From positions 23,950,696 through 24,014,695 of the forward strand of contig OX579638.1 in the NCBI GenBank assembly GCA_951230915.1: a stretch of 64,000 nt of DNA, read 5' to 3'. Position numbers and translations under genes: made by a program. The DNA is from Antitrichia curtipendula (lineage: Eukaryota; Streptophyta; Bryopsida; Hypnales; Leucodontaceae). Positions 43,886-56,525 of this stretch are shown in pieces. Every line of letters starts with the position of its first letter. The first letter of the stretch is position 1. Below the pieces are notes generated by a model that saw nothing but the letters and a program-made list of their open reading frames with translations, made no database searches and had not been told where the DNA came from.

Positions 43886-44454
43886 CATAGTTAAGTCGCA
43901 CAGCCATAGCTCCAACCCTGGGTTTGCAGCGAAAAAATAGAGCTTACAATTCACTTGTACAACCACCAAATTTGGAATCAACACCATACAAAGAGCAAGA
44001 AAAATCCTAAAGCACCTTATCAAAACCCTGAAAGACAAGATTCCGGCTCATCGAAATCCACCAAAGCCCTCGTGATTAAGCCGCAACACTCCACAACGTG
44101 GTACTGCATCACAACCAAGGACTCTTACCGACCAGAAATGAATTGAAAATCCTAAACGAGACCACACCTCAATCCACAAATCCTCGACATCACAAACTCA
44201 CGCCAACAGAATCGAACTTGGGAAAAAACTCATGACCTCGTGTTCAACCTTGGTGCTCTAAGCACCATCACAAAACCAGATTCCAAAGCAAATACAGGGA
44301 ACCTCGAGGCTGGCAACTGAAATTGATTTCGTGAAATTGCGTGCAGGACTAGGCTGCTGAAGTGACCACTTAGTTCAAGGAATCAAATGTGGGGGGTGCC
44401 CAGGTTAACAAGGGGTTGGGGGCAAGCACCTCTCACACAGACGCTTAAGTCCTC

Positions 44455-44693
44455 TGTTGAGGATAGGAAACACAACAAGGGCACAAAAGAGATATATTGA
44501 AGTATGCAAGGAGAAGAAGTAACAATTGTAATATATCAAGTAGGGTTTGCCCACTACATACAAGGGAAGACCAAAGATAGAAAGTAAAAGTCCTTCTCTA
44601 CTATTAGTCTATGGAATCCCTTTACTAAAGTAAACTCCAATAAACTCTAGTTAACTATGTATAGAGTGTATTAATAGAATACTTATCTCAACA
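44455..44693 (-). repeat. Copia 3' LTR (239 bp) with TGTTGAG...CTCAACA ends
   Basis: The LTR is bounded by the inverted ends TGTTGAG and CTCAACA and is preceded (in element orientation) by the purine tract GAGCGAGGAGGAG at 44706-44694, the expected position of a polypurine tract. No second LTR copy was seen in the window. Confidence 0.75.
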
Positions 44694-44940
44694 CTCCTCC
44701 TCGCTCAATACAATATTTGTATCAAGTTACCTCATTAAAAATTATTCCATGGCAAAACTTGAAACAAGGAACATCCATAGATCTAAAAAAGAGTATAATT
44801 CATCAAGGACTTAACTCATGGAGCAACCTCATTCCAATCTCTTGTACTAGTCTTCTATGTCTGTAGGCTGGGAGAGCTTTAGTTAACATATCAACTATAT
44901 TGTGGATTGAATCAATTTTCTTTACTTCAATTTGTCCACC

Positions 44941-45240
44941 TTATATAAGATCTTGAGTGAATCCAAATATCTAAGGGCATATATACTTGACTCGGTCGGT
45001 CTTGATAAATCCAGCTCCTACTTGTGCAACGCATGCAACATTGTCTTCAAAGATGATCGTTGATTTGTTGTCTTGGGTGAACCCACAACCTTATATAAGA
45101 TATTGAGTGAATCCAAATATCTAAGGGCATATATACTTGACTCAGTCGGTCTTGATGAATCCAGCTCCTACTTGTGCAACGTTTGCAACATTGTCTTCAA
45201 AGATGATCATTGATTTGTTGTCTTGGGTGAACCCACAATG
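44941..45240. repeat. 150-bp tandem duplication inside the Copia RNase H region
   Basis: 44941-45090 is repeated at 45091-45240 with about eight differences, beginning TTATATAAGAT and containing CATATATACTTGACTC. It duplicates the RNase H segment that encodes the DNVANVAQ block, so it post-dates loss of function or caused it. Confidence 0.92.
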
Positions 45241-47652
45241 CTCCATGATTACCTTGTGCATATTGCGTAACCACACTACTTCCCTAGTAGCTTCGTGAAA
45301 GGCAATGAGCTCTGAATGGTTGGAAAAAGTGGCCGTGACGGTTTGCTTCATAGACTTCCATGATATTGGTGCCTTATTCTTGATAAAGATGTAGCCAGTC
45401 TAGGACATCCCAAAACTTTCATCAAACTTGAAACCAGCATCAATATACCTAGTGATTTCTGGAGTTCCTCCCTTGGTGTAGTGTAGGCCCAAGTCTTTTG
45501 TGCCTCTGAGGTATCAGAGTAGATGCTTGACTTCATTCTAGTGACGCATTCCGGGTTTCTGGCTGTGCCTAGCAAGCACACTTGTGGCAAAAGAAATATC
45601 CAGACGTGTGTATGTAGACAAGTACAAAAGAGCTCCTACGGCTGCGAGGTACATGTTCCAATCATAGAACTCATCCTCCTCTTCCTTGCAAGGATGTTAG
45701 GGATCATCAAATGTTCTACTTTGCCCCATCATGGGGGCAAAAAGTAGACTAGCTTGGTCTATATGGAACTTCTTCAACAAGGTTTGAGTATAAGTAGTTT
45801 GATGGAGAAAAATACTCCCATCAGATAAATAAGCCACTTGAAGTCCTAGGCAGAAAGTGGTCTTGCCTAGCAACTTCATTTCAAATTGAGTGGTAAGTAG
45901 GCTCATGGCATGCTTACAAGTGCCCGGGGTACCTACAAGGTTAAGGTCATCCACATATACTACAATAATAAGGAAACTGGTAGTCTCCTTCAAAGTGAAG
46001 AGACATGGTAGAATTTGATTATATTGGAACTTGTGGTGAAGCAAAAGTCACGTAAGTGCTTATATCATATCCTACCGTCTTGTTTTAGACTGTAGAGGGC
46101 TTTTTGGAGTTTGAGTCCAGAATATGATTCATGAGTGTCTTCTAGAGGGGTCTCCAAGATGAAGTAAAGTGGGGGGCTAATATGTATGTCAACATCTAAG
46201 GGACCATAAAGGTAGGCAGTAATGACATCAAGGAGTTGGGTGTCTAAGGAGTATTGTACAGCAATACCCAACAAGTAGCGGAAAGTGCCCAAGTCCATAA
46301 TAGGAGAATAGGTGAAGTTATAATCCACTCCAAGTCTTTGAGTGAATCCATGGGCAACTAAACAGACTTTATACCAAATGACATGCCCTTGGGCATTTTG
46401 TTTTTTGGTAAAAATAAGTTTGAAACCAACAAGCTTAATAGGAAGGTTAGTGACTAAGGGACCAAAGACACCATGCTTCCTAAGAGAAGAATACTCAGCA
46501 ATCAAGACTTCTAACCATTGGGACCAGTCGGAATTTGCTTTGGCGTCATCTAGTGTCATAGGATCAGAACCAAAGGTAGTAACCCGGGTGACAAAGGTGA
46601 GCACAAAGTTAGTTTTGGCTGGGGTACAGATGAAGGATTGATCAGAGTTAGAAGGAAATAAGAGATCATTATGAAGACTGATAGGGTCAATCTGGAGCAC
46701 TTTGGAAAAAGGTAGGACTGAGTCTGGGTCAAGGCTACATTTCTGAAGCAGAATAGTGACTGGTGAAGGATCAATATTAGAGAGTGGATTGCTAGTGCCC
46801 CTAGTGGTATTACTGAAACCATCAGGCAATTTTTCAACAAGGGACTTGAGTTGCAGAAGCTTAGAAACTTCTGAATCAGCAAAGGCAGTTTGAGGATCAG
46901 GGTTCAGAGTGAAGGTCTTTGGAGCCCAAAATTTCAAACTGGGATTAGGTTTGGGGGTTGCTATAGATGGAAACTGGGTTTCCTCAAATTGACAGTTTTG
47001 AAATTGGGCTCTTTGAAGAGTCCCGATTGAGGGAATGACATAGCAAATAATACTAGGGGAATCAAAGCCTATATATATACCTTCTTGACGGTGACTACCA
47101 ATTGTCTTCCTATGAAGCTCTGCTATAGGGATCCAAACACGACACCCAAAGGTTCTCAAATGAGCAACATTAGGAACTTGTCTTGATGCTAGCTCTAAAG
47201 GAGAATGATCATTGAGTAGAGTAGGATAGAACTTAAAGAGAGTAGCTATATGGAACATTGCATGGCTCCAAAAGTTAGAAGGTAGTTTGGCATGTATAAA
47301 AAAAAGTCGGGTAATAAGCTGAATCTTCTTAATAAAAGCTTCAACTAGACCATTTTGAGAATGCTCTTAAGGGATAGAATAAATTAAGATAATACCCAAT
47401 GCTACACAATAGTCTTCAAACTTCTGAGACCTAAACTCCTTGGCGTTGTCCATTCTTAGAATTTTCACAGGGTTATCAGGAATCACTATGTTAGAAACAT
47501 TCCTTGGAGTACAAGTACACGCCTCCATGTTGGAGACAAACCAAATTGGTGCGGACAAGATCCATGCAAAAACAACACTTCCATCACCTTGCTGTTCAAA
47601 GAAGTCCGCAAATTCCAAGAACAAATAAATAGAACTGTGAAATTACTCTTCT

Positions 47653-48770
47653 CTATATGCTCCACGGTCTACTCAGTTCTTCAACTAGTTGTAATTGAAA
47701 GTGTAAAAAAGAAATATGATCCTTACCCAATTCTTCTAATGCAACCTTATACAAAATAAAACAATTTACCACAGATGTATCCAAGAGATTAAAAAAATCT
47801 TGTACTAAGTTACCACTTGTGGCTACGTGCTTGACACAAATAATTTCCTCGTAGAAGATCGACAACGTCCACTCCTCTCATAAAATTTGAATATGCTTTG
47901 TGGACTGATAATGTGTCCAAATCCATCACATGACCATTGATGCGCCTTAACATTATAGGCCACACCTGCCCTATACTTGGAATAGGTGGATAGTATGTGG
48001 ATAAGAAAAGAACAACCTTCCTAACTACAAATATTACGGAAGCAATGTAACCACTCATGTGCATGCACCACAACAAAGTGCCATGCACTTCTTTTGATAA
48101 GTTCTTCAAATCTTGCAAGCACTTGGGCAATCCCAAGTGCCTGCATTGAATAATGCCTACACCAAAAGTCTCTAGTAACCACAGCTCCTTGAGCAACTTC
48201 ACAGATGTAAAGAAGTTGTCTGTGCATACAACGTACGTCCATCTATAAAAACCCTCCATTAATTACATGATGACTTTATGTCTAGTCTTTGCTTCCCCTC
48301 TATAGCCTCCTGCCAAAGACTCCTTGTACAACAATCATGTATAAATTTGAAAATCATACACATATTTATGGCACGCGTTTGCAAGACACCAAACTATAAC
48401 TCCCTACTTTGTCGGTTTCCTTGGGAGGTATCATGATTTTGTCCACAATGACCTCTTAATTCAGCTACCAATTACATTTAAATCTTTGAATGATGATCTT
48501 CACTAATCAACCACCACATCTTCCATAGTTTGTCAAACTGTACATGTTCACCAGCTACAATTGGCACTGTGTCATTAGCAACATGGAGGCAATGTATAAT
48601 GTCTTTATACCTAAGACTTGTCATTATGCTTGATATGTTTGGGCAATAAAGGAACTCATCACGCCAATTCTAGTAAGTTTTGTAGCTTAGCAATCGCTTT
48701 ATTCCCATGAGCAAGTTCATTGCAAGAAATGCTTTCAATTCAACTTTGTCACAATTCAAGCTACCAAGCG
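47653..48770 (-). mobile_element. Decayed piggyBac-type transposase (DDE_Tnp_1_7)
   Basis: Minus-strand pieces follow transposase order. RYKDIIHCLHVANDTVPI and EHVQFDKLWKMWWL (about 48620-48500) form the N-terminal domain. CHKYVYDFQIYT follows near 48370-48340. A 149-codon frame (48259-47810) has TDNFFTSVKLLKEL, HGTLLWCMHMSGYIASV, a YYPPIP block and HKAYSNFMRGVDVVDLL. Then, in a shifted frame, LLDTSVVNCFILYKVALEEL (about 47790-47720). Frameshifts and stops show it is dead. PiggyBac elements insert at TTAA; the terminal repeats could not be placed. It directly adjoins the truncated Copia element. Confidence 0.8.
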
Positions 48771-50620
48771 GCAAACAAGTGTCTATGTGTACCTCCTTAG
48801 CATAGCGGTTTGTATTAACACATATCCAATGAAGAGTTCAGTCATTCCAGAATTAGCTGAATAATGTTGCCTTCATAGGCATTTGTAAGAGGGAGAAGTT
48901 TGGACCGGCACTCGGTCCACTAAATAGTAGGACATGTACACTAAATGCAGAGTTATTTGCCGTACAAGTTTCCTCGGCATAAGTTTGCAAGAAAGCAAGA
49001 TGTATAGTAGTTGCAGAGGTCCAACCTCCTTTTGGACATGTTGCCACACGATTACAATTGTCGCGCAATGGAATAGGAGTATTCCATGTTGTCGTCGCCG
49101 TCACTTGCAACTCGTCGGTAGAGGTGCTCCCACGTCGACAACTTCATAGAGTTGGACCATACAATGGGACCCATGAGCAAGTGGCCGCTGCAGCCATGGA
49201 AGTGCTTTTTGCTTGTATAGTGCCACATGGGCATCTCTGCCTGTCCGCCTTTGGAGACAGAACAAGAGTTTCTTGAAGTAGACTTTGTTGACATCTCTGG
49301 ATGCTTGTGTCATCTCCGCATGTACTAGTAGTTGACTTGAGCGGAATTGGTACTCCTAGATCTACAATCTTGCATGCGGAAACGTCAACATTGTTGGTGT
49401 GCATGGATGCATGTCGTGCTCCTACTGCCAAAATAGTTGTGTGATTGGGATGCAATGCAGTTGGAAGATATAGCTCTGCCGGCATGAAGTTGTTGAGGAC
49501 GTCGTTAAACAACTATGTGTAGCTCAATGTGTGTACCATGTGCACTACATGAACGTTGGGGCCAATCGTTGAACATGGTGTCAAGATCAATCCTTGAAAC
49601 TTCGTCTCTATATCGTAATGTGGAAGAGCATGGGTTATAACTGCGGGTATTGTAGATGCGGATGCGACATCTTGGTAGGTGTCAACATAATGGCAAGCAA
49701 AAAGAGCTCAAGGACGATGACAAAATCTGTCATCACTATTGTCTGTAGTGTAGTCACCACCGATTGAAGACAATAGCAACATGAAGTAGAAACTATCAAA
49801 TGACGTTTGGTTGCTGTCATCTCTTTCTTGGGATGCAGCATGCTCAACGACTGTTCTCCTCACAATCCATAAATCACCTTGCCATGGCATAATGAAGTTA
49901 GAGTCAGAAATTGGATTTGCATGCTCCAACAACATGGAATTCTCTTTTTGTTTCACAGATGTTGACAGTTGCATAGAAGCATGACATGAACGTCCTAGTG
50001 AAAATGGCATCTTCCCTTTCCTCTTGTCTTTGTTGTCATCAGGATTGTCCCTGGCAACATCCTTTATTTTTTCATGTGCATGTCTATTGTTGTCTAATGA
50101 CATGTATTCATCTTGGTTCGGTATAGGAATACTCGCAATTGCCAGTCCATAGCAATGAAGTGGATAGAGTGCCGCATGAATAGATGACTTCTTGACGTAA
50201 GTGGCTTTGTTGTCCATTAGTTATCTTATACGCCAACAACATGACGGCGCCGACAATAATTTCTAGACCACAATGTGTTGGAGCTGCAAATTTTGCAAAG
50301 GCAGGTGGATGCGGAGACGTTAGGCCAGAGGAGGACACACAAGGCGTGATTAACTTCATTGTTGAACCCGTCACGGTGACCTTCACGTAGTTTGTCTCTC
50401 CACCCTAAAATCCGGGAATAATGATGTCTAAATACAAATTGTAAGCCTTGCGGTATGTCTCTCCACTTCACACCTCTCTTAGCAACTCCGTGAAATTATT
50501 GACATTTGTCCAGAAGTGAAAAAATTTGTTGAGCCTACCTTTCGATAAAACTGATGTTGTTGGTCAACTACCAAATGGTATTATAGATGTAAGCCGCAAC
50601 CGGAAAGGTTGTTGATCATA
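48771..50620 (-). other. Unassigned overlapping minus-strand ORFs next to the piggyBac relic
   Basis: Several ORFs of 80-170 codons lie here, the longest at 50217-49708 (169 codons) with a charged stretch (KIKDVARDNPDDNKDKRKGK). The base composition is less AT-rich than the flanks, which suggests former coding DNA. It could be the N-terminal or accessory part of the adjacent piggyBac-like element, but I see no motif that proves it. Confidence 0.3.
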
Positions 50621-51980
50621 GGCCAGCGGAGAGGCATCCATGAAAAATCAGGATCATTCTTCTGTTCCAGTGTTATGCAAATGCTACAATAGGAGATTGT
50701 TGTATTGTCTGTCATGAGCATAACATTGTGTAATCAATACTCATATACCACATGATGAATACCATGTTTGCAGTATGGAGGAGAATTTGTAAATCATTCC
50801 ATTGAATTGGACATTACAGTAGCCATAGAGCAATGACGTCACAATTTATACGGACTTACAAGACTTTGTCATTGCAAAACTAAACAACTAACAAGGCACG
50901 TTCTCACAGACTTATTTGCAGCTGTCGACCAAGTTTGCACGTCATGCACTATCACACACAACAGAAATGCATAGTTGTGGCATGGATGTCTCAATTTCTC
51001 ATCTCATCGACAGTGTAGTAGCCTCTACACATCAAGAACAGCAGAGAGGACCTGGAAATAAACAATCACACAAGTCTGCGGATCAGGAAGATTGAATCAT
51101 GTAGGGCAAGTGAACTCCCATGGAAAAAAACCCCACTGCATTTGTCACAAGAAATACACTAGCAATGACTGATTTCAACAACCACAATTCATGACAAACT
51201 AATCCCATAATTCTTCTAATTAGAAATACTGTCACGTGAAAAAAGCGTAATGACTAACAACTGAAGTGTACAATGGCTACCTTCAAGACCTATGCATGTG
51301 TTCACATATGTTGATGCTATGGAGTCTAGTGGACTGCACCTCTAGTTGTCATATCATTTTATATGGCATCAAAAACTGCTTATCAAGCACCTGAATTGTG
51401 CCTTATTAAATACATGCAGATTGCAGAGATGTTCGTGCTGTTGTATTGTCACTAAGCCAGGCATCTGTCAATGAGTGCTACCCAAAGTCTCAACCATTCA
51501 TTATTATCATGCATATGGCAAATTCTAAAGGTCGTGGGCTACAATACATGCTCCTCTATGAAAACGGAGCATATGCAGCATGCATTTGTAGTCTTCTTAG
51601 TTTTGTACTTTGTAGAGCTATGATTCACAAATTTTTTACACAGACTTTGTATGTTGCCATGTACACAGTATAGGAGCAGGCTCGAAAACAGTTCGGGCAT
51701 TAAGAACCGCCCCTACAGAAGTGTCCAAAACAGTGCATATGGGATGTAGAAATTAAAATTACTCCATGTGGTGAGAAACTGCCAACCCATGTGTGTGATA
51801 TTAGGCTACTGAACAGGTGACATGGTTCATCATCATGTGTGATTTTACTCATAATAAAGACCTGAATTTGGTAAGTTCTGCAGAATGACTTTGAAATGTC
51901 AAAAAATAGCAAGAAAATTTGCAAAAACACATCTGAGGCTAAACCTCCTTCTACTAAAATAGTTCTCAGTCACTCCTAAC
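50621..51980. other. Intergenic DNA, nothing supported
   Basis: AT-rich sequence with only short ORFs. No domain, repeat pair or RNA gene was recognised. Confidence 0.5.
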
Positions 51981-51984
51981 TTCT

Positions 51985-52450
51985 TGGATTGATGTGAAAT
52001 TTTAACCACGCAAACTAGACTAATATGTGCAACTTTTCTAAATTTTTTTATTAGAAACGGACATTGTATGAAGAAGAAACAAGCCGCCGAAGTTTATTGT
52101 AATCCAAAAATGTCAAGATTTTAAACTTCGAATTGCTCCCAAACATTCAAAACATTTTGGATTGACATGAAAATCTTACTACAACAACTAGACTTCAAGG
52201 GAAACATAAAACAACAAATTTTATTGAAAAATAACATTGGATGAAGAAGATACAAGCCCCCAAAGTTTCAGCCATCAAATGCAGTTTTGTGGATTCAAAT
52301 TGAACCTGTGAGCTTTGATTGGCTTCCAAAAAATCAGTTCATCTTGTATTGATCTGAAAATTTTACCACACAAACTAGAAAAGAGAACGCAAATTTTCTA
52401 ATAATTTTTTATTGAATTCGGACATCATATGCAAAAGTTACAGAACTCTG
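51985..52450. repeat. Degenerate tandem array, about three units of 160-190 bp
   Basis: A block recurs near 51990, 52155 and 52345. It reads roughly GGATTGAT(A/G)TGAAA, then ACC-AC-CAAACTAGA, TTTT(A)TTGAA, GGACAT-(A)TATG and AAGTTTC/T. The copies are in the same orientation and well diverged. No coding capacity is visible. Confidence 0.5.
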
Positions 52451-52965
52451 AATTGGATTTGAAACTATGTGAAGAAACCCTAGGGTTTTTAGCGGTTGCA
52501 ATAAATTTTGATTTACAATTGGGAGTGAATTGAATGGAAAAGTACAACGGATCATTCTTAGAATCATTGTTTCCATTTAAAGGCATGGTTAGGATCATTT
52601 TTAAACTCACTGGCTCCATTCAATGGCATGTTTTGATTGATTATAGTTGCACCTATGAGCATTGATAGGGACCTATGCACCTCTGACTTTGAAAAATCAT
52701 ATTTTATTCATTTCAAGTCAAAAAATTAAGCTTAAAATTTTCAGTGTTGTATTCCTCATTTCTCTTTCTTCCACAAAAATGTAAAAAAACTTTGGGTTCA
52801 CCCATTTTTGTACAAAGGTCTTTTTTCCCTTAGATGAGTGCTTTCTGAGCCTTCTACCTTACTCTTCAAGAAGGTCTATAACTTCATTTAAGGCAGAGGT
52901 AGCAAGGTCACAAATTGTGATTATGGAGTATTACTGTTACTGGTAGCAGCTTTTTAGTACAAGTA

Positions 52966-53357
52966 TAAGGTAGGAGGCTCTGAAAGCGAGCATCTAAGGA
53001 CTGGTCTGCCTTTTTCATGTGGTTTCTTGGATGGGATTATTTTAGCTCATTTTTCAGACAAAGAAAAATAGATTTTGATTGTAGCACAAGTTGTTTCGTA
53101 TTTTTTGAAGCATTTTGAATTACTTATGAATTTCCAAACGTGATGAGTCGTAGGTCCCTATTTATGACCCTAGGTCTTCCATAAACTGTTCACATGCAGT
53201 TTCTAGAGAGAAATGGGAAAAACAAAGAGAATGATTGGCTCTTGCAATAAATAATATTTTTTTTTACCAATCCATTCAATGACTATAGAAGGTCCATTTA
53301 AAGACCGCCTTACGTCCATTTCAGGCAATTCGCTCGCTTTCAGAGCCTCCTATCTTA
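52966..53357. mobile_element. Non-autonomous TIR element of about 390 bp
   Basis: AGGAGGCTCTGAAAGCGAGC at 52972-52991 is repeated as its exact inverse complement at 53332-53351. Both ends continue outward into TAAGGT / TAAGAT-like text bounded by TA. A third, weaker copy of the same motif lies at about 52835-52862, so elements may be nested. The interior is non-coding. It ends about 20 bp before MITE copy 3. Confidence 0.65.
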
Positions 53358-53375
53358 ACGTCATAGTTGCATGAC

Positions 53376-53650
53376 TAAAGTGGGTACACCCAAAACCGCC
53401 ACTTTTTGCTATTGAGCCTAGTTACTACTATTAGACTAGTCAAATTTTCAAATATTCTTGTTGGCAAGTGAAAGGAGGTTCAAACGCACCAGAGTACGTG
53501 TCATTTGGACACCATATGCAAAAGTTATTAAGGGTCAAAGTTTGTTTCTGAAAGTGCTCCATCCAAATAGGTACATAACTGATTTTGGAAATGTACACAG
53601 CATGTAGATGGCACTTTAAGGTCAGGTGCCATTTTGGGGTGCCTACCTTA
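53376..53650. mobile_element. MITE copy 3, TA-flanked
   Basis: A 275-bp member of the family at 4453 and 29519, in the same orientation as the other two. Left end TAAAGTGGGTACACCCAAAA; right end, read on the other strand, TAAGGTAGGCACCCCAAAA. Confidence 0.82.
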
Positions 53651-55269
53651 TATTATGCACGCACAATTTTTTTTCCATGCAACACATAGTATGAATAATA
53701 AATGGTGGCTACAAGTAGGTGACGTAATCAAACTGTACACTGACGCACTGCCTGCTGTAAAAAGTACTCGTTCTACTATTCTTGAACCTTCTTTCTTGTC
53801 ATGGCTGGGCAGACAAAAAATTCTTGTTTTCCTGAGACCTGTTGTCCTTTCCCGATTTATCAAAAGATGATCAGATAGTATGAGGACAATTTCAACTGCA
53901 TTCTGGGTGCACAACAGTAGCAACGACTTCTACAAAAAACGACGGATGAAAAATAGTTCTCGCTTGGAAGTCAAGATACGGATGTTTCCCTCTATCCAGT
54001 GTCCCCAAAAGGGATGTCAACGTGCCTAGGGTTTAAGGAAGGTTGTCTTTTCAACATTTCAATATTACATTGGATGAATGAGAAGTTAATTGGACTAAAC
54101 AATGACTATAAGCCCTCCGTTCATCATCCATAAAATGAATGTCGGAGTGTTTAAGGGATAATCCCTTAAACAATCAAGGGGTAGTCTAGATTTCCCAAAT
54201 TGGGAAGATGTATTATGAAATGCAACTCAGAATAATAATTTAATGATAATAGTTGTAAAAAATGAATCATAGATCATATTCACAAGGCCAAATCAACTAG
54301 TATACAAACCAATATTTTCCTATAGTATTTAAAGCCCAAATTTGAAAATTCCTTCTAAAATTGATTGTAGATTGAATATTTGTGAATTATAGAATATTTG
54401 CAAAGCCAAATCTTCAAAAATTTTACCATAAAAATGTAAAAGAACTAGTACAAGAATCTTCAAAAATTTGATGGATGAAAAAAATGCACTCTTGCATGTT
54501 TGGGATGTATTTGGGATGTGCAAGAGCCAATTAGATCTTCTGACTACCACCCTCCTTTACAAAGGAGTTTTTTTTTTCTTTACTATCCATACTTCACAAT
54601 AGTAGATAGGTAGTATTTGAGCACCAAACAATAATTTTAGTGCTTAATGCCAAAGCCCCCTATAAATACCATTTGGATGCCTATGTAGAAATTTGTCATT
54701 AAGAAGTTTAAAATAAATTTCTTAGAAAATATTATTCCATAGTCAAAAAAATTTGGAATTGAATTAGCATTCTGAAAGAATGATTGAGCTCATCTTGCAC
54801 TAGGCCATTAATTCTATCCATTCACTAGATCATGATCATTAATGAATATCACTACATATCAATAATCCAAAGTAACTTTAAACAATGGCCAAATAATTAT
54901 GGTACTATCAAATTTTTATCCCTACTATATACACTTTTTTAAATTAAAAATCCACACTAATCAAATAAATGTTTAGTATTGGTCACACTTTGAAGAGCTA
55001 GTTGGGATTGGAGCATCCACCTTCCCTTGAATAAAAAATCAGTAGCAACCTTCAAGAGGGAGTGGACAATCAACAAGAAAGGAAAAAGGATATAGAAGGA
55101 TTACATGTGATAACATCATATTGTGGAGAGGCAACATGACTTCAGGAACTCAAAAATCACATCTTTACTCTTTTAGGCCTTCCAAAAATCCCTCTTCAAA
55201 GTGGAAGAGTAGCAGAAGAAGAAAGAAAAAGAAAAATGCAAGAGGTCAAATTAGAAAATAAGTGGCTCA

Positions 55270-56525
55270 CTTCGAATGATACAAGTGTTTTTGAGTCATA
55301 TGCATAACATTCAAGAGCCTTCAGGGAGGCTGCCTTTGCCTCTCTGAAGTCTTCATCCACGAAATGCATCCACATATTATTAATGTAAGCTTCAGTACCA
55401 AGACAATGGCAGTACATTTATGGTGCGATCTATTTTTTTGGCTAATTTTAGGACAAAATATACAAACAAATAATTATAGAGATAGAATTAAGATGGTCTG
55501 TCAAAACCCAAAGAATTTTTTAAGTATTATACCAATGAAATTTAACTATTTGCCATCAATAACTTATTTTGAGTTTTTGTAGAAAAGAGAAGCTCTTTAA
55601 GTACACTTGGGGTGGTAGGAGATAGAACAACCCATGTGGGATATGTAATTTAGAGTTTGTAATTTCTCAACCGCTCATAGTTAAGTCTAAAGTAGGAATT
55701 GTGTTAAAATTATAATTTCAGACCTCATTTAGGCATAGTGGAATACATTTTTTCAAAAGAATTTGAACTAAAAAAAGTTGTGGAATCAAGCTAAGTTTCA
55801 TCTCCAAAAATCCTTTTTATATTTAGATCTTCCACTCAAAAGTTATGGACAAATTTCAGAGAGGATGTATGAAAATGTCAAAAAAAAATCCTTTCAAACC
55901 CCTCTATGAAATTTGTCTATAACTTCTGAGTGGAAGATTAAAATCACAAACGAATTTTTGGAGATGAAATTTAACTTGATTCTCCAACTTATTTTAGTTC
56001 AAAGTATTTTGAAAAAAGTTATTTTACTATGCCTAAATGAGGTCTGAAATTATAATTTAACACAATTCCTACTTTAGACTTAACTATGAGCGGTTGAGAA
56101 ATTACAAACTCTAAATTACATATCCCACATGGGTTGTTCTACCTCCTACCACCCCATATGTACATAAAGAGCTTCTCTTTCCTAATAAGAAAATCAAATT
56201 AAGTTATTGATGGCAAATGGTTAGATTTCATTTGTGTAATGCTGAATGAATTCTTTGGGTTTTGGCAGACCATCTATCTTTGTAATTATTTGTTTGTATA
56301 TTTAGTTCTACCTCCTACCACCCCAGTAACCCGATTGTGCAGTGATGACCTTGGCACTGAGCAGAAGTCTGACATTATTGACGCGTGGCTTATTAGCTAA
56401 TGTTGGGTGTGGAATATTCCACACCATTTCATCCTTTGGATGAAATGATGTGGAATATACCACATCATTCCGTCAGAGGGAAGGCAGCTGCTCTCACAGC
56501 TCTTGAATGTTATGTGGTTTCAATT
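55270..56525. repeat. Long inverted repeat (about 1.25 kb) containing exon-like arms
   Basis: Two arms of about 620 bp face each other around a centre near 55885. Inner arms are very similar, for example ACAACCCATGTGGGATATG at about 55628 against its complement near 56130. Outer arms carry an exon-like sequence. On the minus strand at 55380-55271 it reads EDFREAKAASLKALECYAYD with a GTGAGC donor. On the plus strand at about 56475-56515 the right arm reads RGKAAALTALECYVVS. Transcription through both arms would give a long imperfect hairpin. I do not recognise the source gene. Confidence 0.75.

Larger units (their letters stand above)
44455..47640 (-). mobile_element. Ty1/Copia LTR retrotransposon, truncated at its 5' side
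   Basis: The minus-strand order is partial integrase core (about 47620-47367, with RMDNAKEFRSQKFEDYC), then a 397-codon frame (47258-46065) with the integrase C-terminus (THLRTFGCRVWIP-like text), linker and start of reverse transcriptase. A shifted frame (46044-45697) follows with the RT active-site box YVDDLN, then RNase H (45590-45142, with IIFEDNVANVAQ). After a polypurine tract comes a 239-bp LTR. At least two frame breaks and stops make it inactive. Gag, protease and the 5' LTR are absent; similarity ends near 47640, beside piggyBac sequence. By sequence it is a different and younger family than the relic at 18.1 kb. Confidence 0.88.

Noticed and set aside
44246..44272. Sequence resembling a Met-tRNA primer binding site (TGGTGCTTAGAGCACC on the minus strand)
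   Set aside because: It differs from the usual TGGTATCAGAGC core and no LTR with proper ends was found beside it.
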